From: an uncultured bacterium
GTDB taxonomy: Bacteria > Bacteroidota > Bacteroidia > Bacteroidales > Rikenellaceae
Assembly (NCBI GenBank): GCA_905214725.1
Contig: CAJMNH010000012.1
Location: 1 to 53,213, forward strand
Length of the DNA: 53,213 nt
Reading direction: 5' to 3'
Part shown: piece by piece, positions 1 through 8,110 of the stretch
Position numbering within the stretch: position 1 is the stretch's first letter
Layout: each line of letters starts with the position of its first letter
Notes under the pieces: generated by a model
What the model was told of the DNA's origin: nothing
The model's input: the letters and a program-made list of their open reading frames with translations, nothing else
Databases searched by the model: none
Program-made: the position numbers and the translations under genes

Positions 1-51
1 CAGCTCAACGGTTTTCAAGACCGCCGCAATCGACCACTCTGCCATCTTTCC
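1..51 (-). tRNA. tRNA-Ser (anticodon TGA), partial
   Basis: Read on the minus strand, the sequence begins GGAAAGATGG, has a D-arm like that of tRNA-Ser, and an anticodon loop CTTGAAA giving anticodon TGA. The variable arm, T-arm and acceptor 3' side lie beyond the left edge of the window, so only the 5' half is present. The type is assigned from the anticodon and the serine-like D-arm. It has its own promoter just upstream. Confidence 0.9.
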
Positions 52-56
52 GGGGG

Positions 57-88
57 CAAAAGTAGCACCTTATTTTCATTTTACCAAA
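57..88 (-). promoter_or_regulatory. Bacteroidota-type promoter of tRNA-Ser
   Basis: On the minus strand TACTTTTG (64 to 57) is preceded by TTTG (88 to 85) with exactly 20 bases between. This matches the Bacteroidota primary sigma pattern TTTG/TAnnTTTG and sits 6 bases before the tRNA. Confidence 0.7.
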
Positions 89-333
89 TTCCCGACGGGA
101 ATTCGCCGCTCCGTTTCGCCGGGCGGATCGATGCGTGCGGCGCGGCAAAACGGCCGCTTTTTCCCGATGAAGCGAAGACGGGAAGGTCGTTCGCCGCGTT
201 CCATCGCCGACGGGAGAATCCGTGCGGCGGAAAAGATGCCGAAGTCGCTTGTTTTCGAAATTTTTATTAACTTTGTCCGTTACGGTTAGGATTTTGAGAC
301 AAAGAATTTTGTAACCTTTATACCCTCTCTGCT

Positions 334-597
334 ATGAACAAATCTCAGTTGGCGGAGGCTATGGCCCGTGAGGCTCGGCTTTCGAAAATCGATGCCATGA
401 AGGCGCTCAATGCGTTTATCAAGATCGCAGTCGAGACATTGCATGCGGACGAGAAGATTCTGTTGACCGGTCTGGGGACGTTTACGACTTCCCGTTATCC
501 CGAACGTATGGGCCGCAATCCCCGCACGGGAGCGCCCGTACGGGTTCCTGCCCGCCATGTCGTGCGGTTTCGTCCGTCGCGCATGATCGAGGATTGA
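334..597 (+). CDS. HU family DNA-binding protein
   Basis: This 87-residue protein has the size and pattern of HU/IHF-type nucleoid proteins: an N-terminal helical pair (MNKSQLAEAMAREA, then a KIDAMKALNAF helix), the GLGTF turn and the beta-arm region GRNPRTGAPV before a basic end. HU dimers bend DNA with little sequence preference. A likely -7 element TAACTTTG lies at 268-275, about 60 bases upstream. The start at 334 gives the normal family N-terminus. It is monocistronic. Whether it is the main HU or an accessory paralogue cannot be told from sequence. Confidence 0.93.
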   Translation: MNKSQLAEAMAREARLSKIDAMKALNAFIKIAVETLHADEKILLTGLGTFTTSRYPERMGRNPRTGAPVRVPARHVVRFRPSRMIED

Positions 598-695
598 AGC
601 TGCGGGTCGGCCGATCCCGAAAAAGCACTATCTTTGTCCCTTCTCCGAACGCAGAGGATCTGATCTGTTGAAACTATTGACGAAACGTTGTCGCT

Positions 696-1904
696 ATGCC
701 GCAAATTTCCCTTCGGGCCTGTGAAATGCCCGAGTCGCCGATTCGAAAGCTCTTTCCGCTGGCCGAAGCTGCCAAAGGGCGGGGCGTGAAGGTCTATCAC
801 CTCAACATCGGCCAGCCCGATCTGCCCACCCCGCAGGTGGGACTGGATGCGATGAAGCGGGTCGACCGTACCGTACTGGAATACAGCCCCAGCGACGGCT
901 ACCGGTCGCTGCGCGAAAAGCTGGTCGAGTATTACGCCCAATACCAGATTCGCCTGACGGCCGACGACGTCATCGTTACGACGGGAGGTTCGGAGGCGGT
1001 GCTCTTCGCCTTCATGTCCTGTCTCAATCCGGGTGACGAGATCATCGTGCCCGAACCGGCCTATGCCAACTACATGGCTTTCGCCGTCTCGGCGGGAGCC
1101 GTAATCCGGCCCATCACCGCCTCGATCGAGGACGGTTTTGCGCTGCCTTCGGTCGAGAAGTTCGAAAAGCTCATCAACGAACGTACGCGCGGCATCCTGA
1201 TCTGCAACCCCAACAATCCGACAGGTTATCTCTATACGCGCCGCGAGATGATGCAAATCCGCGATCTGGTAAAGAAATACGACCTCTTTCTCTTTTCGGA
1301 CGAGGTCTACCGCGAGTTCATCTACACGGGTTCGCCCTATATCTCGGCCTGTCATCTGGAGGGAATCGAGCAGAACGTGGTGCTGATCGATTCCGTGTCG
1401 AAACGCTACTCGGAGTGCGGCATCCGCATCGGGGCGCTCATTACGAAGAATCGGGAGCTCCATGATGCCGTGATGAAATTCTGTCAGGCCCGCCTGTCGC
1501 CGCCGCTCGTGGGACAGATCATCGCCGAAGCCTCGATCGACGCGCCGCGTGAATATCATACGGAGGTGTACGACGAATATATCGGGCGGCGAAAATGTCT
1601 GATCGACGGTCTGAACCGTCTGCCGGGCGTCTATTCGCCCATTCCGATGGGGGCGTTCTATACGGTGGCGCGGCTGCCGATCGACGACAGCGACCGTTTC
1701 TGCGAATGGTGTCTGCGAGAGTTCGAGTACGAGGGCGAAACCGTGATGCTGGCTCCGGCCTCGGGTTTCTACTCCGATCCGGCATGCGGCCGCAACGAAG
1801 TGCGCATCGCTTATGTCCTTTGCCGTGAAGAGCTGCAACGGGCGATCCGCGTGTTGGGCGAGGCGTTGAAGCGTTACCGCCGCGAGGTGATGGGGGAGGA
1901 ATAA
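696..1904 (+). CDS. PLP-dependent class I/II aminotransferase (aspartate aminotransferase-like)
   Basis: A 402-residue fold-type I aminotransferase. Visible motifs are NPNNPTG (171-177, with the PLP-contacting Asn), SDEVY (201-205, Asp pairs with the pyridine N and Tyr with O3'), SVSKRYSECGIRIG with the PLP lysine at K236, and an arginine in GIRIG. These transfer an amino group from an amino acid to a 2-oxo acid in the cytosol. The substrate is not readable: the N-terminus (SPIRKL, then NIGQPDLPTP) suggests the aspartate/aromatic subgroup. A TATCTTTG element at 629-636 is the probable promoter and a hairpin terminator follows at 1928-1953, so it is a single-gene unit. Confidence 0.9.
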   Translation: MPQISLRACEMPESPIRKLFPLAEAAKGRGVKVYHLNIGQPDLPTPQVGLDAMKRVDRTVLEYSPSDGYRSLREKLVEYYAQYQIRLTADDVIVTTGGSEAVLFAFMSCLNPGDEIIVPEPAYANYMAFAVSAGAVIRPITASIEDGFALPSVEKFEKLINERTRGILICNPNNPTGYLYTRREMMQIRDLVKKYDLFLFSDEVYREFIYTGSPYISACHLEGIEQNVVLIDSVSKRYSECGIRIGALITKNRELHDAVMKFCQARLSPPLVGQIIAEASIDAPREYHTEVYDEYIGRRKCLIDGLNRLPGVYSPIPMGAFYTVARLPIDDSDRFCEWCLREFEYEGETVMLAPASGFYSDPACGRNEVRIAYVLCREELQRAIRVLGEALKRYRREVMGEE

Positions 1905-1927
1905 TCTTGTCTGTATATAAGGAAGAA

Positions 1928-1953
1928 ACGGAACCGCCTGACGGTTCCGTTTT
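1928..1953 (+). terminator. Rho-independent terminator after the aminotransferase
   Basis: ACGGAACCG (1928-1936) pairs with CGGTTCCGT (1942-1950) around a 5-base loop, followed by a short T run. Confidence 0.8.
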
Positions 1954-2056
1954 CCGTTAGGCCGGAGTTGTTGTCGGAACAGGACGGCGAGGAAATTTCC
2001 CTTTTCGACCAAATGTTTACTTATATTCCAGATTTTCGGAAATAACGACCAAATTA

Positions 2057-2088
2057 TTTGCCGACACAGCATTTAATTCCTATTTTTG
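2057..2088 (+). promoter_or_regulatory. Promoter of the FadL-like gene
   Basis: TTTG at 2057-2060 and TATTTTTG at 2081-2088 are separated by 20 bases. This is the canonical spacing seen repeatedly in this window. Confidence 0.7.
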
Positions 2089-2149
2089 CGCCGGATTTTT
2101 ACCCCGAAACGGGAACTGTTTCAGGGTGTAACACATAAAATCAGTTCGA

Positions 2150-3625
2150 ATGAAAAAACTTTTGACGCTTCTGCTGGCCGTCGCTGCGGCGACCGACCTT
2201 TCGGCCGAAGGCTATCAGGTGAACAACCTTTCGACCCGTCAGACGGGTATGGGCCATGTCGGCACGGCCATGAAACTCAATTCGGAATCCATCTTCTTCA
2301 ATCCTGCCGCCACGGTGTTTCAGGGTTCGAAATTCGACCTGTCGGTCGGCGCGGCGGGAATCCTCTCCTACTGTACCTACACCCCTTCGCCCACGATGGA
2401 GAACGGATTGTATGCAGGCAATCGTCCCGAATGGAAGTCGGACAACAAGATGTCGACGCCGATCTACGCCTATTTCAACTACAAGCCCGCCGATCGTTGG
2501 GCGGTCGGCGTGGGTTTCTTCACGCCCAACGGTTCGACGATGAACTGGGGCGACAACTGGCCCGGCGCGCATCTGGTGCAGGAGATCAATCTGGCGGCTT
2601 ATACCGTGCAGCCTACCGTGTCGTTCAAAATCTGCGATCAACTCTCCATCGGTGCGGGGTTGATGGTGACGTGGGGTAATTTCGATCTGTCGCGTTCGAT
2701 GCTGCCCGTCGGAGAGAACGCCACGACGAAGATGATCGCCGGAGGTTTGCAGCAAGTCGCTTCGCAGTATAACGCCGCCGCTCAGCAGTATGAGGCGGCA
2801 GGCGACGCCGCCAAGGCCGCCGAGTACAAGGCGATGGCGCAGGGCGCCACCCAAAGCGCCGCTACGGCGTACGACAACGCCTTGATTTCGGCCAAATTGG
2901 AAGGCGATTCGAAGGTGGCCGTAGGCGTCAACGCCGGCATCCTGTGGGACATCAATCCCGAATGGTCGCTGGCCATGAGCTATCGTTCGCGCATGAACAT
3001 GAAGGTCAAGACGGGGCACGGCACGCTCGACTACCGCGATCCCTTCGTACAGGCGGTGCTCGAAGCCTCGAAGATGATTCCCGGGCTGGATCAGGGAACC
3101 TTCTCGGCCGAACTGCCGCTGCCTACGACCGTGACGTGGGGCGTCAGTTTCCGTCCGGCGGTCAAATGGGAGTTCGCCGTCGATCTGCAATGGGTCGGCT
3201 GGTCGGCTTACGAGGCGCTCAACGTGGAGTTCAATGAAAAGGAGCTGGGCATCGACCCGATCTATTCGGTCAAGAACTACTCCAATACGCTCACGTTCCG
3301 TTTCGGCGCCCAATACCGCGCCTGCGACTGGCTGACGGCCCGTATGGGTATGTATGTCGACGAAAGCCCCGTGAGCAGCGACTACCTCAATCCCGAGACT
3401 CCGTCGATGACGAAGGTCTCCTATACGGCGGGTCTGAGTTTCCGTCCCCGCAAGTATGTTTCGATCGATCTGGCCTACTGCTACGTTTCGTCGGCCGATC
3501 CCGAGCGGACCGGTTCCTATCCCATTTACAGCTATCAGGACAATACGAAACTCGAATCGATCTTCTCGGGCAACTACAAACTCCACGCCCACGTTCTCTC
3601 GTTCGGTTTGGGATTTAATTTCTGA
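2150..3625 (+). CDS. FadL/OmpP1/TodX family outer-membrane transport protein
   Basis: A 491-residue beta-barrel protein with a signal peptide (MKKLLTLLLAVAAA, cleavage near residue 19). The mature N-terminus, GYQVNNLSTRQTGMGHVGTA with a following FFNPAA, is the FadL-family hatch signature in which small hydrophobic substrates such as long-chain fatty acids pass into the barrel. The body alternates aromatic and glycine-rich strands and ends in a terminal phenylalanine after LGFGLGFNF, as expected for Bam-dependent insertion. Residues about 200-245 are rich in Ala and Gln and may be an extended helical loop. The substrate is unknown. It is monocistronic with its own promoter and a downstream terminator. 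Confidence 0.92.
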   Translation: MKKLLTLLLAVAAATDLSAEGYQVNNLSTRQTGMGHVGTAMKLNSESIFFNPAATVFQGSKFDLSVGAAGILSYCTYTPSPTMENGLYAGNRPEWKSDNKMSTPIYAYFNYKPADRWAVGVGFFTPNGSTMNWGDNWPGAHLVQEINLAAYTVQPTVSFKICDQLSIGAGLMVTWGNFDLSRSMLPVGENATTKMIAGGLQQVASQYNAAAQQYEAAGDAAKAAEYKAMAQGATQSAATAYDNALISAKLEGDSKVAVGVNAGILWDINPEWSLAMSYRSRMNMKVKTGHGTLDYRDPFVQAVLEASKMIPGLDQGTFSAELPLPTTVTWGVSFRPAVKWEFAVDLQWVGWSAYEALNVEFNEKELGIDPIYSVKNYSNTLTFRFGAQYRACDWLTARMGMYVDESPVSSDYLNPETPSMTKVSYTAGLSFRPRKYVSIDLAYCYVSSADPERTGSYPIYSYQDNTKLESIFSGNYKLHAHVLSFGLGFNF

Positions 3626-3661
3626 GTTCGCGCCGCTTTTTTGCGAAAAAGAGCTATCTTT

Positions 3662-3699
3662 GCGGAGCCTGCCGTTCGACGGTCGGGCTCCGCTTTTTT
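3662..3699 (+). terminator. Terminator after the FadL-like gene
   Basis: GCGGAGCC (3662-3669) pairs with GGCTCCGC (3686-3693), followed by six Ts. A TATCTTTG promoter-like octamer (3655-3662) abuts the hairpin, so a leader-type terminator for tRNA-Arg is also possible. Confidence 0.75.
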
Positions 3700-3740
3700 C
3701 GGCGCTGCCGACGGAGCGCCGAAAGCGGGGCGGGTGGCGA

Positions 3741-3812
3741 GGCTCCATAGTTCAAGGGATAGAACGAGGGTTTCCTAAACCCTAAATTCGCGTTCGAGTC
3801 GCGGTGGGGCTA
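3741..3812 (+). tRNA. tRNA-Arg (anticodon CCT)
   Basis: A complete cloverleaf can be drawn: acceptor GGCTCCA with TGGGGCT, D-stem GTTC/GAAC, anticodon stem AGGGT/ACCCT with loop TTCCTAA (anticodon CCT), 4-base variable loop and T-arm with TTCGAGT. The discriminator is A3812 and CCA is not encoded. It reads AGG codons. Confidence 0.95.
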
Positions 3813-3831
3813 CTTTGAAAGCGGGGAAGAG

Positions 3832-3862
3832 TTGTGCGGTTCCCCCGCTTTTTGTATTTTTG
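3832..3862 (+). promoter_or_regulatory. Promoter of the HAD phosphatase
   Basis: TTG at 3832-3834 and TATTTTTG at 3855-3862 are 20 bases apart. The -7 octamer is 23 bases before the gene start at 3886, so the leader is short. Confidence 0.6.
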
Positions 3863-3885
3863 CCGCCGGAATAAAAGAGAATCCG

Positions 3886-4533
3886 ATGACACGACTCACT
3901 ATTTTCGATCTCGACGGGACGCTGCTCAATACGATCGGCGATCTGGCCGTCAGTTGCAACGCCGTGCTGGCGCTGCGCGGACTGCCGCAGCATAGCTACG
4001 AAGCGTATTGCGGTTTCGTAGGCAACGGCATCATGCGGCTGGTGGAGCGTGCGCTGCCCGAACCGTTGCGCACGCCCTTTACGGTCGACGCCGTGCGGCG
4101 CGATTTCGTGGCGTACTATCTTGCGCATATCGACGAACATACGGTTCCCTATGAGGGGATTCCCGAATTGCTGGCCGAGTTGCAGCGGCGGGGCGTGCGA
4201 ATGGCTGTCGCATCGAACAAGTTTCAGGCCGGCACGGAGAAACTGATCGGCCGCTATTTTCCCGCTATTCGCTTCGACGCCGTCTTCGGTCAGCGGCCCG
4301 ATGTGCCGCTCAAACCCGATCCGGCGGTCGTCGGCGAGATCCTGACGGCGACGGGCGTCGCCGCCGGCGAAGTGCTCTATGTCGGAGATTCGGGCGTGGA
4401 CATGCAGACGGCCGCAGCGGCGGGCGTTCGTTCGGCGGGCGTGACGTGGGGATTCCGCACGCGTGCCGAATTGGAGCAGAGCGGCGCGCAGCACATTGTG
4501 GACCGCCCCGAAGAGTTGCTCGGATTGCTGTAA
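3886..4533 (+). CDS. HAD-family phosphatase, phosphoglycolate phosphatase-like
   Basis: A 215-residue HAD hydrolase. FDLDGTLLNT carries the nucleophile D8 and acid/base D10. The later motifs are VASNKF (motif II), KPDP (motif III lysine) and VGDSGVDMQTA (motif IV, Mg2+ acids). An alpha-helical cap occupies about residues 15-85, as in Gph/PGP enzymes that remove phosphate from 2-phosphoglycolate. Substrate is inferred only from similarity, and many relatives are broad phosphatases. The frame is open from 3832, but the start at 3886 places the catalytic motif at the N-terminus as in the family and fits the promoter at 3855-3862. Confidence 0.87.
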   Translation: MTRLTIFDLDGTLLNTIGDLAVSCNAVLALRGLPQHSYEAYCGFVGNGIMRLVERALPEPLRTPFTVDAVRRDFVAYYLAHIDEHTVPYEGIPELLAELQRRGVRMAVASNKFQAGTEKLIGRYFPAIRFDAVFGQRPDVPLKPDPAVVGEILTATGVAAGEVLYVGDSGVDMQTAAAAGVRSAGVTWGFRTRAELEQSGAQHIVDRPEELLGLL

Positions 4534-4620
4534 TCCGTTCCTGCTTTTTCCACGCGGTTGTGTTCCGGTTTTACGGAACCGGACGAAGACCGAAAGAATT
4601 TTGTCTGTTGACTATCAATA

Positions 4621-4650
4621 AAAAACGGAATCTCCGAGAGATTCCGTTTT
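4621..4650. terminator. Bidirectional terminator between convergent genes
   Basis: AAAACGGAATCTC (4622-4634) pairs with GAGATTCCGTTTT (4638-4650) around a 3-base loop, with A and T runs on the two sides. It lies between the HAD gene (+) and the NtrC-like gene (-). Confidence 0.8.
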
Positions 4651-4668
4651 CGTTTTGTATGTCCGATG

Positions 4669-5721
4669 TTACGATTGGCAGTATTTATGTACATCGTCGA
4701 TCGTGACGGTGTCGCCGCTGAGGATGATGAGCCGTTCGATGACGTTGCGCAATTCGCGGACGTTGCCGCTCCACCGCATTGCGGAGAGCGCCTCCATGGC
4801 GTCGGCCTCGATCTTTTTGGGCGGAATGCCGTAGGCGGCCGAGATTTCGTCGACGAAGTGCTGCGTCAGTTCGGGAACGTCCGAAGAGCGTTCGCGCAGG
4901 GGCGGAACGCGGATCACGATGACGCTCAGGCGGTGGTAGAGGTCTTCGCGGAAGTTGCCCTTGGCGATCTCCTCACGCAGGTTCTTGTTGGTGGCTGCGA
5001 TGACGCGCACGTCGACGTCGATGTCCTTGTCGCTGCCCACGCGGCTGATCTTGTTCTCCTGCAGGGCGCGCAGCACTTTGGCTTGGGCGGCCAGCGACAT
5101 GTCGCCGATCTCGTCCATAAAGAGCGTGCCGCCCGAAGCCTGTTCGAACTTGCCTTTGCGTTGCTTGATGGCCGAGGTGAAAGCGCCGCGTTCGTGTCCG
5201 AACAGCTCGCTTTCGATCAGTTCCGACGGAATGGCCGCGCAGTTGACCTCCACGAAAGGGCCCGAAGCCCGTCTGCTTTTGGCGTTCGACGAACCGATGA
5301 TGGGCTGAACGGACGAAGCGCGCGTCCGGCGGGCGCGGCCCATCGCATGCGTGGACATGCGTTGTTTCGGCAGCGTCGTCTCCGTCGGGGCATCCTCCTG
5401 CGAGTAACGCCGCAACGTGTCGTAGAGCCTGTTGATATCGGTCGGTATTTGCAGGAAATCCATTGCTCCGTCGCGGAATGCGGCCACAGCGCGCTGGATC
5501 TGGTTGTCGCTCGCGCCCGCGAGGACGATAAAGGGAATTCCGAGCGGCGAAGCATTGCTGCTGTCGTCGGTGAGGACTACGTCGAATGCCATTTGGCGAC
5601 ACATTTCGGAAGCCTCCGAAATATTGTCGGTGGCTTCGATGGCATAACCTTCGTATGCGAGTCGTTCGCCGAGCGTCTTTCGCATACTTTTTGAATGGTC
5701 TAAAATCAAAACTTTTGTCAT
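4669..5721 (-). CDS. NtrC-like sigma-54 activator homologue lacking Walker A, with a degenerate receiver
   Basis: A 350-residue homologue of response-regulator/AAA+ sigma-54 activators. The N-terminus resembles a receiver, but the acidic pair is D8-H9, the segment after the phospho-acceptor position (D52/D53) is about 12 residues short, and the conserved lysine is I92. The AAA+ part starts with IIGSS (141-145) and jumps to SRRASGPFVEVNCAAIP (149-165). The roughly 37 residues that carry Walker A (GxxGxGKE) are absent. Still present are GAFTSA (179-184, the sigma-54 contact loop, usually GAFTGA), Walker B LFMDE (200-204), the arginine-finger region and WSGNVREL. No C-terminal HTH follows, which is common in this phylum. 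The frame is fully open, so it may be a pseudo-ATPase. Confidence 0.85.
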   Translation of the reverse strand: MTKVLILDHSKSMRKTLGERLAYEGYAIEATDNISEASEMCRQMAFDVVLTDDSSNASPLGIPFIVLAGASDNQIQRAVAAFRDGAMDFLQIPTDINRLYDTLRRYSQEDAPTETTLPKQRMSTHAMGRARRTRASSVQPIIGSSNAKSRRASGPFVEVNCAAIPSELIESELFGHERGAFTSAIKQRKGKFEQASGGTLFMDEIGDMSLAAQAKVLRALQENKISRVGSDKDIDVDVRVIAATNKNLREEIAKGNFREDLYHRLSVIVIRVPPLRERSSDVPELTQHFVDEISAAYGIPPKKIEADAMEALSAMRWSGNVRELRNVIERLIILSGDTVTIDDVHKYCQS

Positions 5722-5914
5722 GGTTATCGTAGAATCTCTCGAATTTTGTTTACATTTGTAGCCAAATTAGTAAAAATTTTCAGGCAAGTCAAACTCTTGT
5801 AAGTTTGGCGCAAACGCTGTCAAAGAACTTTTTTTACCATTAAAAATTCGATGTATCCTGTCCGAACGGAACATTGTTCCGGCTCTCGGGTCGTCTGCGC
5901 GAATCAAATCCGTT

Positions 5915-6634
5915 ATGAAAAAGAATTATAATTACACCCGCTGCAAACTTTTCCTGCCGGAGTACGGGCGGCACATCCACGAGATGGTCGATTCGTTGCT
6001 CGAAATCGAAGACCGACGGGAACGTACGAGGCAGGCCAAGGCCGTCATCGCCGTGATGGGAAATCTCAATCCGCTGCTGCGGGATACGGCCGACTTTACG
6101 CACAAATTGTGGGACCATCTCTTCATTATGTCTGATTTCCAGTTGGATGTGGACTCTCCCTATCCGCGGCCCTCGCGTCAGGACCTGACGATCACGCCGC
6201 GAAGGATGCCCTATTCGCAGCGGCGTATTCTTTTCAAGCATTACGGCAAGTATGTGGGCGAAATGATCCGTTCGCTGGCCGGAAAGAGCGCTTCGGAGGT
6301 GAGCCGGACGGTCGATAATCTGGCGCGTTACATGCGTGCCAAGAGCTACGAGTACAATCAGGAGCATCCCAATAACGAGGTCATCATAAAAGATATAAAG
6401 CAAATGTCCGGCGGGAACATTTCGATAGACGAAACTGCTATCAATAATCTCCGAAGCGACTATAAACAACACTTTACGGCCCACCCCCAAAAAGGGCCTC
6501 AGCGCGCCGGCGGGCGTCCCGTACAGAAAGGCCGTAACAATCCGCGTGCCCGTCAGGGCACCTATCAGCAGAATCATCAGGGACAACATCAGGGCTACAC
6601 TAAAAATGGCCGTTCGTACAATTCGACCAAATAA
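5915..6634 (+). CDS. DUF4290 domain-containing protein
   Basis: A 239-residue protein whose first 180 residues match the Bacteroidota-specific DUF4290 pattern as I recall it: LFLPEYGRHIHEMVD, an IEDRRERT segment, MGNLNPLLRD, and KLWDHLFIMSDFQLD. The last 55 residues are low-complexity and rich in Gln, Gly, Arg and Asn, so probably disordered. There is no signal peptide, so it is cytosolic. Function is unknown. Two TAnnTTTG octamers lie upstream (TACATTTG 5751-5758 and TAAGTTTG 5800-5807), neither with a clear partner at the usual spacing. The 5722-5914 gap holds only these. Confidence 0.8.
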   Translation: MKKNYNYTRCKLFLPEYGRHIHEMVDSLLEIEDRRERTRQAKAVIAVMGNLNPLLRDTADFTHKLWDHLFIMSDFQLDVDSPYPRPSRQDLTITPRRMPYSQRRILFKHYGKYVGEMIRSLAGKSASEVSRTVDNLARYMRAKSYEYNQEHPNNEVIIKDIKQMSGGNISIDETAINNLRSDYKQHFTAHPQKGPQRAGGRPVQKGRNNPRARQGTYQQNHQGQHQGYTKNGRSYNSTK

Positions 6635-6635
6635 T

Positions 6636-6667
6636 TTTGCGTTATAAGGCAAAAAAGGTTATATTTG
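6636..6667 (+). promoter_or_regulatory. Promoter upstream of the tandem repeat array
   Basis: TTTG (6636-6639) and TATATTTG (6660-6667) are 20 bases apart. Transcription would run through the repeats at 6690-6967 into the lipoprotein gene. Confidence 0.7.
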
Positions 6668-6689
6668 TAGTTACGAAAAGTTTATTTGC

Positions 6690-6967
6690 AGCAGCGTTTT
6701 CCGCGTCCGGTGAGGTTCGAATCAGGTCGATTCCGCATCCGCCGAATGAAAACATTCGTAAAAAAAACTTTTCTGCGCTTGCCGGAGTCCGAATAAATTC
6801 GGTTCCGCGCTCGCTTGACGAAAACGTTGTTTTATGACCTTTTCTGCGCTCGACAGAGCATGTGAACCGCTCTGTCCTCGCTTAACGAAAACGTTGATTA
6901 TGACATTTTCTGCGCTCGACAGAGTATGTAAACACACTCTGTCCTCGCTTAACGAAAACGTTCGAAA
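6690..6967 (+). repeat. Four tandem degenerate hairpin repeats of about 66 bp
   Basis: Four units (about 6690-6765, 6766-6833, 6834-6899, 6900-6967) each hold a short inverted repeat followed by a variant of GAAAACGTT. Units 3 and 4 both begin with an ATG, read TTCTGCGCTCGAC (6842-6854 and 6908-6920), and are exactly 66 bases apart. Their stems differ in a compensated way: GACAGAGC with GCTCTGTC in unit 3, GACAGAGT with ACTCTGTC in unit 4. Unit 2 has CCGAAT/ATTCGG. Units 1 and 2 are more diverged. The last unit ends at the start codon of the next gene. Confidence 0.85.
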
Positions 6968-6968
6968 A

Positions 6969-8105
6969 ATGGAGAAAAGCAAGATAGTCATGGGGATTCT
7001 GGCGGCTGCGACGCTCGGTGCCTGTCAGTCGTCTAAGGTGAAGATTTCGGGTCGTCTGGTCGGTGCCGACGCCCGGCAGGTCTACATCGAAGAGGTATCC
7101 TCGGGCAGCAGAATTCCTTTGGTCGATTCGGTATCGCTCGACGATATGGGGAATTACCGGTTCGAATTGAAAAACGTCGCCTCCACTCCTTCGCTTTACA
7201 CTATTTCCTATAACGGCGAGACCGTCCCCGTACTGATCGAAGGCGGCGATCGTCTGACGGTCAATTCGGTCGGCAGCTTCGCCCGTAACTATACGGTCGA
7301 GGGAAACGAGGAGTCGGCGTTGCTGCGCGAATTCAATCTCGCATACGTCGAAGGGGCGGAACGGCTCAACGACATCGCCGCGGCCTATGCCCGCAGCGGA
7401 CAATCGGAAGAGGAACTCAAACGTCTTGCCAAAGCCTATTCGGAGGAGTATCAGCGCATCAAACGCGCGCAGATCACCTTTATCGTGGAACACAAGGCGT
7501 CGATTGCGGCGGTTTATGCGCTCTCTCAGCGTTTGCCGGGCGACCGCTACCTCTTCAACGGTCAGGGCGACGCCGTTTATTACCGCACGGTGGCCGACGC
7601 GCTGGAAGAACGCTATCCCAAGTCTCCCTATCTGGCGTCGCTGCATGCCGAGATTTCACGCCTCGATGCGTTGCAAAATCTCTCGGCAACCGTTGCCGAA
7701 GCGGGATTCCCCGATTTGGAGATGACCAATATGTACGGTAAGAAAGTGCGGCTTTCGTCGCTGAAAGGCAATGTCGTGCTGGTCGATTTCTGGTCGCCCT
7801 CGCTGGGCAACAGCAACGCGCTGAACGCCGACCTGAAACAACTCTATGAAAAATACCACGACGTCGGTTTCGAGGTTTATCAGATCGCTGTCGAAACGTC
7901 GAAACCTATGTGGATCAATACGGTACAGGAGCAGTCGCTGCCGTGGATTTCGGTTTGCGACCTGCGCGGCGAAGCTTCGCCGTCGCTGACGATCTACAAC
8001 ATCCGTAAACTGCCGGCCAACTATCTGATCGACCGTAACGGCGACATCGTGGCCAAGGATCTCTACGGAGTTTCGCTCGAACAACAATTGGAGAAGCTGT
8101 TGTAG
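6969..8105 (+). CDS. TlpA/thioredoxin-fold lipoprotein with DUF4369-like N-terminus, no CxxC
   Basis: A 378-residue lipoprotein with signal peptide and lipobox LGAC (lipidated Cys near residue 19). Residues about 25-120 form a beta-rich domain like those preceding TlpA domains in Bacteroidota (ISGRL, PVLIEGGDRL). Residues about 235-378 have a thioredoxin fold: a PDLEMTNMYGKKVRLSSLKGNVVLVDFW segment split around the core, and the cis-Pro region KLPANYLID. The active site WCxxC is replaced by WSPSLGNS (275-282), so thiol-disulfide chemistry is not expected. The frame is open from 6834 through two repeat units with in-frame ATGs, but 6969 gives a proper signal peptide. lpxH follows 5 bases later. 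Confidence 0.85.
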   Translation: MEKSKIVMGILAAATLGACQSSKVKISGRLVGADARQVYIEEVSSGSRIPLVDSVSLDDMGNYRFELKNVASTPSLYTISYNGETVPVLIEGGDRLTVNSVGSFARNYTVEGNEESALLREFNLAYVEGAERLNDIAAAYARSGQSEEELKRLAKAYSEEYQRIKRAQITFIVEHKASIAAVYALSQRLPGDRYLFNGQGDAVYYRTVADALEERYPKSPYLASLHAEISRLDALQNLSATVAEAGFPDLEMTNMYGKKVRLSSLKGNVVLVDFWSPSLGNSNALNADLKQLYEKYHDVGFEVYQIAVETSKPMWINTVQEQSLPWISVCDLRGEASPSLTIYNIRKLPANYLIDRNGDIVAKDLYGVSLEQQLEKLL

Positions 8106-8110
8106 GGGCG

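Noticed and set aside
3655..3662. Strong promoter for tRNA-Arg
   Set aside because: TATCTTTG is present but lacks a TTTG 20 bases upstream and abuts a terminator; kept only as a remark.
6834..6968. N-terminal extension of the lipoprotein through the repeats
   Set aside because: The frame is open, but the extension would bury the signal peptide and lipobox; ATG 6969 is the sensible start.
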